From positions 2,914,001-2,978,000 of the forward strand of contig NW_027288732.1 in the NCBI RefSeq assembly GCF_037038585.1: a DNA stretch of 64,000 bases, given 5' to 3'. This stretch comes from Patagioenas fasciata (taxonomy: Eukaryota > Chordata > Aves > Columbiformes > Columbidae). A model generated the notes under the pieces. That model made no database searches, was not told the origin of the DNA, and saw only the letters and a program-made list of their open reading frames with translations. Shown here piece by piece: positions 56,964 through 64,000 of the stretch; within the stretch, counting starts at the first letter, position 1, and the number at the start of each line of letters is the position of its first letter. A program made the translations under genes and the position numbers.

Positions 56964-59163
56964 GTAAGTCTTTGGTTGTAGGACAATGCATCTGCGTTTC
57001 CTGGTGGTATCTCCTAAAGGGGGTACATCCTGTATTACCGGATCTGTCAGGTCTCTCACACAGTATTTCTCACGTAGAGGAGAAGAACATGGTCCAGAGC
57101 AGGGCTTCCCTGCTGCACCATCAATGGGAAATGGCATGACGGCAACTTCTCCTGAGGGTGACTGCAAGGGGGAGCACTCAGGGGTTCTCAGGAGTGTCCT
57201 GCAGAGCAGGGTCCATGCCCCTCAGGGCTGTGCCAGGGAAGGGACTCTGCCGTGTGCCAGGGTCAGCGCTCAGCCTGCCCCGGGAGATCCCAACAACAAG
57301 GAGGGGAAAAGATGTGAGTGGAAGGACCAAACCCTGTTAGGGCAGAAAAGATGCTTCTGCTGTGGAGAGGGTGCTATGTGGGTCAGAGTTGCTCACAGCT
57401 CCAGATCACTCCCAGGATTTTTCCAAGAGGATGCCTCAAGGAGAAGATCAATGCAAGGATTACCAGACAGATAACGAGCTTTCCTGAGCCTGTGTTTTCA
57501 GTTTCCTAGCTCAAGGGGTGGGTGGTGTAGGAAAGGATAAAATGAAAATGAGCTCTCATGCTTAAACAAGTCACTGAGACTCCTGAACTGCAACTCTGAG
57601 TGATCAGTACAGCCGCCAGAAGGCTCAAAACATCCCTTCACCACCCCTCTGCCTGTGCACAGCACCTGCATCACCTTGGCTGGACCCCATCAGCCTCAGT
57701 CTGACCCGTCCTGTTTTCCAGCCTGCAAACAGGAAGATGCCCCCAGGCAGTGCCCTGTGAACAGGCAGGATCTGTAAGGCCAGGGGGAGGGCACAGAGGG
57801 TGGGATGGGGTCTGTGAGCACTGACAGGGAAGAGACATGGACAGGGAAACACCTCCCAGGGGGAGAATCTCCAGGCAGCAGGGAAATGATCAAAAATGAG
57901 AGGAAACTAAACCCGGAATTGTTATGGGAGGGAGAACAGAGAAAAGTCCCTGTGATCCCCTGCAGTGCAGATCCCTCCTGTGAGCAGCCCCTGGCCTCCT
58001 GTCCCACCCAGCAAAGCCTCTGCCCTCAAGGCCGGGGGCTCCAAGGCATGAAGCAGCTCCTGTGCAGCCAGAGCTCCAGTTCCTCTGCAGAGCACAGGGG
58101 CTGAGAGCAGCTGCCCGGCAATGTTGGTGTCTGGGAGGTGGCTGCACAGCTGGGGAAGGGTGACGCTGTCTGAGTGCCCGGCTGCCTCTGCCCTGGCCTC
58201 TCTCACACCCACCCTCACCGCATTGTCCTTCTTGCTCCCCTGCTCTGGGTCACTGCTGTTGGGATCTTGTTCTTGTGCTCAGGCTCTCTGGGGATGGCAG
58301 TTTCAGCTGCAGAGTCACAGCCTGATCTTGTGGGTCCTTTCCTGCAGGTGTGTCCATGGGAACACGTGTCCCAGCTTTGCTCTGACCTGTGGGGTGTGGG
58401 CAATGCAGTCTGTGGGGCTGGGGAGTGAGCTGAGGCTCCCTGAATCAAACGCCTTCATTAGCAGTATTGGCTGTCTACTTGCGGTTTCGTTCCAAGCTGT
58501 GAGCTTCCGTCCAGGATGCAAACCTGTCCTACAGCATCTGTGTGTTCTCTGAAAGCATCATAATGAAGGCAGAGGTGCTGATCTCAGCAGTGTCTGCGGG
58601 CTTTTCAGGTTAACATGGGAGTGTGATCAGTCTCCATCTCAGAAAGGTGCCAGCCCAGGGCAGCTGGAGCAGGACAGAGGGACAGAGCAGCTGCCCTCAC
58701 TCTGCACTGACCCACAGGCATCCTCTGGTCTCACAGGACTCGCTCTGTTCTCCCTGATTGCACCAGAAATGCTAAGGGTTTCTGACACCCAAGAACACTT
58801 TCATGGGTGGGAGGGCAGACGGAGTTGTAGAAACACCAAACCTCTCAAACTCCGTTTCTCAGGCCTGGAGGTGCAGATGCTGACAGCCCCTTCTGCTCCA
58901 GGAGCAGTTCCAGCTGACAAAGCTGAACCCCAGGACTGGCCCCTGCCCACCCAATCACACAGGGTCAGGCTGACTGCTCAAGAGCCCCTGGGCAGAGACC
59001 CTGCTCTTCATTGCACACTCATCAAGCACCGACGAGGGCTCCAGCCAGGACGTTCTCCTGAAAAATCAAAGTGTCTCTTTCTGGGAGGGTGTTTTGGAAG
59101 CGGCTTTGGTTTTTCCCAGAGAAATCTCATCTAAACCATCACTGTCTTTTCCTCCTTGCACAG
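56964..59163 (+). other. Predicted 5' UTR intron of the OR gene at 59.2 kb (type II)
   Basis: 2200 bases between a consensus donor and the acceptor cctccttgcacag. Inverted equivalent of 15408-17699. Open frames such as 58121-58552 are not conserved. Confidence 0.5.
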
Positions 59164-59186
59164 GTCCTCATGCCCACAGGCAGCAA

Positions 59187-60149
59187 ATGTCCAACAGCAG
59201 CTCCATCACCCAGTTCCTCCTCCTGCCGTTCACAGACACACGGGAGCTGCAGCTCTTGCACTTCTGGCTCTTCCTGGGCATCTACCTGGCTGCCCTGCTG
59301 GGCAACGGCCTCATCATCACCACCATAGCCTGGGACCAGCACCTCCACACCCCCATGTTCTTCTTCCTCCTCAGCCTCACCCTCCTTGACCTGGGCTGCA
59401 TCTCTACTATTCTCCCCAAGTCCTTGACCAACTCCCTCTGGAATACCAGAGCCATCTCGATTTTGGGATGTGCTGCACAAGTCTTTATGTTTCTCCTTTT
59501 TATTGCAGGAGAGTATTATATGCTAACCATCATGTCCTACGACCGCTACGTTGCCATCTGCAAACCCCTGCACTACGGGACCCTCCTGGGCAGCAGAGCT
59601 TGTGTCCACATGGCAGCAGCTGCCTGGGCCACTGGGTTTCTCAATGCTTTGCTGCACACGGCCAATACATTTTCACTGCCCCTGTGCAAGGGCAATGCCC
59701 TGGGCCAGTTCTTCTGTGAAATCCCCCAGATCCTCAAGCTCTCCTGCTCACACTCCTATCTTAGGGAAGTTTGGTTTCTTGTGGTCAGTGCCTGTTTAGC
59801 ATTTTCGTGTTTTGTGTTCATCGTGGTGTCCTATGTGCAGATCTTCAGGGCCGTGCTGAGGATCCCCTCTGAGCAGGGACGGCACAAAGCCTTTTCCACC
59901 TGCCTCCCTCACCTGGCCGTGGTCTCCATCTATGTCAGCACTGGCATGTTTGCCTACCTGAAGCCCCCCTCCATCTCCTCCCCATCCCTGGATCTGGTGG
60001 TGTCTGTTCTGTACTCGGTGGTGCCTCCAGCAGTGAACCCCCTCATCTACAGCATGAGGAACCAGGAGCTCAAGGATGTCCTGAAGAAACTGATCACTGG
60101 ATTCTTTTCAAAGGCATTAAACATTCCATCTTCTGCATATCACTCATGA
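59187..60149 (+). CDS. Olfactory receptor, OR14-like (gamma-c), intact
   Basis: A 320-residue odorant GPCR with the frame open to 59094. The start at MSNSS (59187) is taken from paralog agreement and the acceptor AG at 59162-59163. Motifs: N3 sequon, GN at 39-40, LHTPMFFFLLSL in place of the usual MYFFLLNL, SYDRYVAIC around 118-126, FFCEIP, KAFSTC and NPLIYSMRN. TM3 (QVFMFLLFIAGEYYML) is close to the gene at 26.5 kb. The loop and TM5 (SHSYLREVWFLVVSACLAF) carry changes at EVWFL not seen in the others. The C-tail SAYHS and type B 3' flank pair it with the pseudogene at 49.7 kb. Its 5' flank pairs it with the gene at 14.4 kb. Confidence 0.93.
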   Translation: MSNSSSITQFLLLPFTDTRELQLLHFWLFLGIYLAALLGNGLIITTIAWDQHLHTPMFFFLLSLTLLDLGCISTILPKSLTNSLWNTRAISILGCAAQVFMFLLFIAGEYYMLTIMSYDRYVAICKPLHYGTLLGSRACVHMAAAAWATGFLNALLHTANTFSLPLCKGNALGQFFCEIPQILKLSCSHSYLREVWFLVVSACLAFSCFVFIVVSYVQIFRAVLRIPSEQGRHKAFSTCLPHLAVVSIYVSTGMFAYLKPPSISSPSLDLVVSVLYSVVPPAVNPLIYSMRNQELKDVLKKLITGFFSKALNIPSSAYHS

Positions 60150-61330
60150 CAAAACTCATGACAGATCCAACCTGTCTTTTTTATAGTTTGTAGTTGTAGA
60201 AGACTGTTTGGAGTTGGAGCAAGGAATGATTGGTTTGCTTTTTAAACTATGATAATATTGCCCACAAAGAGATGTCATTAATCATCCCACTTCTAATTCT
60301 CTGTCCACATTTATAGTTCAAGTCATAGACCTTGTAAACGAGAAGTCTTGCTCTCTGTGTATTTAATCAAAATAAATGACCCTGCATTGAAATGTTTGTG
60401 TGAGATCTTTCCTCTGTGTGGAAAGATGGAGCAAACAGTCCCAGCAGAGCAGCTCTGCCAGGCAGCACCAGCCTTGTTCTTTCCAGAATCCTTCTCTTTC
60501 CACTCCCACACTCTCCTTCTCAGTCCTTGTGTTGGTGCAAGGCCTGAGCGCTCCCAAGGCTTGGTCACTGTCCTGCTGTGTGTCAGTGCTGTGACCAGGA
60601 CAGGCAATGGGCACTGCTGTGACAGAGCTGGCCTCAGAACAGCATCTCCATCAGCAAGGGGATCTCATTAGTACAGTGCCTGAAGGGTTAGATCTTCTTC
60701 CAGAGCTGCTTTAAAGAACATGCCTAAGGAATAGACTCTGAAGATGCTCGTTGCTTTGCTTGTTTCTCTGTCGACTCAGTGTGATGGGATCAGGGTCCCA
60801 GTGTGGCTTTTGAGGGACTTCAGGCTGTTTGTTCAGGTGTCGGTTGTTGGTGGCCAGCACCCACACAGATGGTGAATAAGGCAGGGTCCCTCTGAGCACC
60901 CTCCATGGCCACCCAAGAGTTTGTGTGGGAGGTTGTTAGTGGCAGTGACCACCATCAGCTGGGGCTGCCTCCCAGCCTGACCAGTATGGCCCTGCAGAGT
61001 CACCACAGCCCAGGCACCACAGCCCACTTGATCTACAGAGCAAAACCCCCAGCTCGGGGCTGTGGGGAGCGTGGGGACAGGGGGCAGGAATGGCAGCCAG
61101 GCCAGTGCAGGTGTGCTCTCCTTGGGCAAAGGCTTTGTGGGAGATGGGATGTCCCAGGTGAAGAGCAGGACACAGTGTGTGTGCAAGAGAGACATGCAAA
61201 CAGTCTGTCATGCTGCCAGGTGCCAGCTTGGGGCTGTTGCCTCTTGCACCCACCATTTTGATCACTGTCCTCTCACCACAGCTCAGAGAGCTTGTTCTTC
61301 CCCCCATGGAAGGACAGCAGATGACTAGGT
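60150..61330 (+). repeat. 3' flank of the OR gene at 59.2 kb, type B duplicated block
   Basis: Shared with 50670-51900. Includes the poly(A) signal and a flank frame (60348-60671) open in the receptor sense. Confidence 0.6.
60371..60376 (+). terminator. Probable polyadenylation signal (AATAAA)
   Basis: 222 bases after the stop. Same context as 50886-50891. Confidence 0.5.
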
Positions 61331-61689
61331 CAGAAGTCCAGGTGTGCACTGAGGGGACATGTGAGCATCCACATCCTGTGTGGGGAGAAATGAACCCAAA
61401 TGAGCACAAATGCCATCAGCTATTTGTGTGGGGGCCATGGAGGCCTGTGGGGTGGTGTATCAATGTTACTTCATGTTGAAACTGACTTCCCCAAGAAACC
61501 ACCTGAATGCAGTACTGGAATGTGCTTCCTTGAACCAAGGTCAGTGTGATCTCCCTGGAGACCCGATACAGCTCCACCACCCAGACCCAGCTGCTCCCCA
61601 GTTTTGTGACTGACAGCGGCACCATCTCTGCTCACAGACATGTTAGGATTATTTCCTGCAATTCTCGCATGTACTGTTTGCATTTTAGA

Positions 61690-61950
61690 GCCATTTGTCC
61701 CCTCCCTGTTCACATGGGCATCGCATGAGTGCATCACTGCTCTCTACCCCAGTGTAGACAGGCACAAGACCTTCTCCACCAGCTCCTCTAACCTCACCAG
61801 TGCCACTGTTTTCTACAGCACTCTCATCCTTGACTGTGGGATGCCCAAACAGCCCTCACAAGACAGTATGACACAGGTTTTTTTCCTACACCATCCCCAC
61901 ATCCCTGCTCAATCCCCTCATCCACAGCTTAAGGACCAGAAAGGTTGAGT
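61690..61950 (+). pseudogene. C-terminal remnant of a different olfactory receptor subfamily
   Basis: One frame reads RHKTFSTSSSNLTSATVFYS (ICL3 to TM6 of an OR). After a frameshift near 61880, another reads YTIPTSLLNPLIHSLRTRKV (TM7 hallmark with Tyr changed to His). Upstream receptor sequence is lost or unrecognisable. It is the inverted duplicate of 35345-35615, but without the CR1 piece that abuts that copy. Confidence 0.72.
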
Positions 61951-61954
61951 ACAA

Positions 61955-62252
61955 GTGAGGCATTGAGAAAAATGGTCAGGAAAGCTTTGAGGTGCACAGA
62001 GAGCCCATCAACATGCTGGCCTGCTGCTCTCTTCTGAACAGGCCCAGAGGACCTGGACAGCATTTGCTGTGTCCCAGAAACTCACCTGGAAGGTTGAAAT
62101 ATAGAGAAAACTTTTGGTGTGGGAAGGGACAGACAGGTGCTGGTGGAACTGGCTGGTGTGACTGTGAGACATCTCTCCAACACCTCAGAAAAGTCCTGGC
62201 TCTCAGGGAGGATGCATGGTCCTCTGAGAAAGAAAATATCAAAAATGACTTA
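61955..62252. repeat. Flank of the OR remnant, inverted duplicate of 35042-35330
   Basis: Noncoding. It ends exactly at the CR1 tail junction shared with the 35 kb copy. Confidence 0.6.
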
Positions 62253-63225
62253 TCATAGAATCATAGAATAATTGTGGTTGGAAGAGATCCTCAAGATCGT
62301 TGAGTCCAACCATAACCTAAATCTGGCATTAAACCATGTCCCTAAGAGCCTCATCTATCTGTCTTTTAGACACCTTCAGTGATGGTGACTCCACCACCTC
62401 TCTGAGCAGTCTGTTCCATTGCTTCAAAACCTCTCGGTGAATAAAAGTTTCCCACTATCCAATCTGAACCTCCCCTGGCACAACCTGAGGCCATTTCCTC
62501 TTGTCCTGTCACTTGGTACTTGGCAGAAGAGACCAACACCCTCCATGCTCCAACCTCCTTTCAGATAGCTGTAGAGAGTGATAAGGTCTCTCCTCAGCCT
62601 TCTTTTCTCCAGACTCAATCCCCCAAGGTCCCTCAACTGCTCCCCATCACACTTGTGCTCCAGTCCCTTTAACAGCATTGTCACCCTCCTCTGATCTCTC
62701 TCCTGCACATCGATGTCTTCCTTGTTATTTAAAGTGCGACCTTCCCAGTGCCGAGTACGAGGGAATGATCACTCTTCTAGTCCTGCTGGCAACACTATTG
62801 CTGAAAGAAGTCAGGAGGCTGGTGGCCACCTGGGCACACACTGGCTAATGTTCAGCTGCTGTCAATCAACACCCCAGGTCCCTCACTTCCAGGCAGCTTT
62901 CCAACCACTCTCCCTGAGACTGTAGCGTTGCCTGTGGTTGTTCTGACCCAAGTGCAGGATGCGGCACTTGGCCTTGTTGAACCTCATACAAGTGGCCTCA
63001 GCCCAACCCTCCAGCCAGTCTAATCTATCTGCAGAGCCTTCCTACCGTCCAGCAGATGAACACTCCCACCCAATTTTGGGTCATTTGCAAACTTACTGAG
63101 GATTCACTTGATCCTCTCATCCAGACCATTGCTAAAGAGATTAAACACAACTGATGCCAATACTGAGCCCTGAGGACACCACTCATAATCGGTCACCAAC
63201 TGGATTTGACTTCATTCAACACAAC
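62253..63225 (-). mobile_element. CR1 LINE, RT end to 3' tail
   Basis: Begins on the plus strand with the inverted tail (catagaatcatagaataatt). It then runs through the ORF2 C-terminal region (minus strand: [32 protein letters not shown]) back to RT text near 63060-63200. Confidence 0.88.
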
Positions 63226-63580
63226 TCTTTGGGCCCAGCTAAAGCATCCCTGTAGTCCCCTTGAGTCTCCTGCCAGTTCTTCCAAAAGTTATACATTCTC
63301 CTTTTATTCCCAAGTTCCAGCCACAGCTCTCTTCAGCCGGGCCAGAACTTCCTCCCTGAGAGCTCGCCTTCTGGCACAAGGGCACAGCCACTCCTGCACC
63401 TCTGAGATCACCTTCCTGAAGAGAGAACACCCTTCCTGGACTCTGTTGTCTTTCTGGACTGCCTCCCAAGGGACTCTGCCAACCAGCCTTCTGAACAGAT
63501 CAAAGTCTGCCTTTCGGAAGGCCAAAGTAGCAATTCTGCTGACAACCCTCATCGAGTCCAACTCCTGTCCCTGCACAGGA
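63226..63580 (-). mobile_element. CR1 LINE, ORF2 linker between endonuclease and RT
   Basis: The minus strand reads LAFRKADFDLFRRLVGRVPW and onward, the conserved CR1 ORF2 segment preceding the RT. It is joined directly to late-RT sequence at about 63226, so most of the RT is deleted or two fragments are juxtaposed. Confidence 0.8.
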
Positions 63581-64000
63581 CACCCCACAGGTCACCCCGT
63601 GTGTCTGAGGACGTTGTCCAGTCTCTTCTTGAACACTGTCAGGTTGGGGCCGTGACACCTCCCTGGGGAGCCTGTTCAGTGTCCAGCACCTCTGGGTGAA
63701 GAACCTTTTCCTCATGTCCAACCTAAACCTCTCCCAGATCACCTTCTGCCATTCCCTCGGGTCCTGTCACTGGTCACTAAAGACAAGAGTTCAATGCCTG
63801 CCCTTCCTCCTCCCCTTGTGAGGAAGCTGTAGACCATGATGAGCTCAAGTCTCAGTTTTCTCCAGGCTGAAAAAAAGAAGTGACTTCAGCCACTTCTCAT
63901 ACGGCTTCCCCTTCAAACCCTGCAATAAGTTCATAGCCTCTTCTGGACATTCTCTAGCACGTAATATCTTTTTAATACTGTGGCACCCAGCCCTGCAAAC
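63581..64000 (-). mobile_element. Second CR1 LINE fragment, ORF2 C-terminal region
   Basis: Minus-strand RFRLDMRKRFFTQRC and neighbouring text match the ORF2 end of CR1, so this is a separate element from the one at 62.25-63.58 kb. It runs off the window edge. Confidence 0.75.

Overview
The window is vertebrate nuclear DNA and almost certainly avian. It carries a tandem family of single-coding-exon olfactory receptor (OR) genes of the OR14-like type that is massively expanded in birds (the bird-specific gamma-c clade). These sit in a background of CR1 LINE fragments with the typical CR1 tail and avian-type retroviral LTRs. No bacterial features, tRNA, rRNA or CRISPR arrays were seen. Nothing outside the OR genes and the mobile-element pieces reads convincingly as protein-coding.

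There are six full-length OR loci on both strands. Four have intact frames: 4042-5001 (-), 14443-15384 (-), 26467-27423 (+) and 59187-60149 (+). Two are pseudogenes: 40357-41298 (-) has one in-frame TGA, and 49706-50669 (+) has one TAG plus a 1-base insertion. Three shorter remnants also exist: an OR14-like 3' end at about 37925-38003 (-), and two copies of the C-terminal part of a different OR subfamily at about 35345-35615 (-) and 61690-61950 (+).

Most of the rest is low-copy duplicated sequence that travels with the receptors. 20.0-26.5 kb is repeated directly at 43.6-49.7 kb. 14.4-18.1 kb is repeated inverted at 56.5-60.2 kb. 11.8-15.4 kb is repeated directly at 38.1-41.3 kb. 9.0-11.2 kb is inverted at 31.8-34.5 kb. 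34.5-35.6 kb is inverted at 61.7-62.9 kb. The first 2.3 kb is inverted at 19.5-21.3 kb. 5' and 3' flanks assort independently of each other and of the transmembrane segments inside the coding exons. This points to repeated duplication plus gene conversion.

Upstream of four of the six loci there is a conserved block ending in a consensus splice donor, 1.2-2.3 kb before a conserved pyrimidine-rich acceptor that lies 23-24 bases before the ATG. This is the expected structure of an OR gene (a 5' noncoding exon, one intron, one coding exon). Conserved AATAAA-type signals lie 150-300 bases after the stop codons.

Mobile elements include CR1 pieces of several ages in both orientations. The best is at 53538-55303, with a decayed reverse transcriptase and a proper 3' tail. 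There is also an LTR with a tandem internal repeat (30.4-31.6 kb), a small retroviral integrase remnant (52.95-53.17 kb) and an oppositely oriented LTR (53.17-53.54 kb). All assignments come from reading the sequence and recalled family features. No database search was run, so repeat boundaries are approximate.
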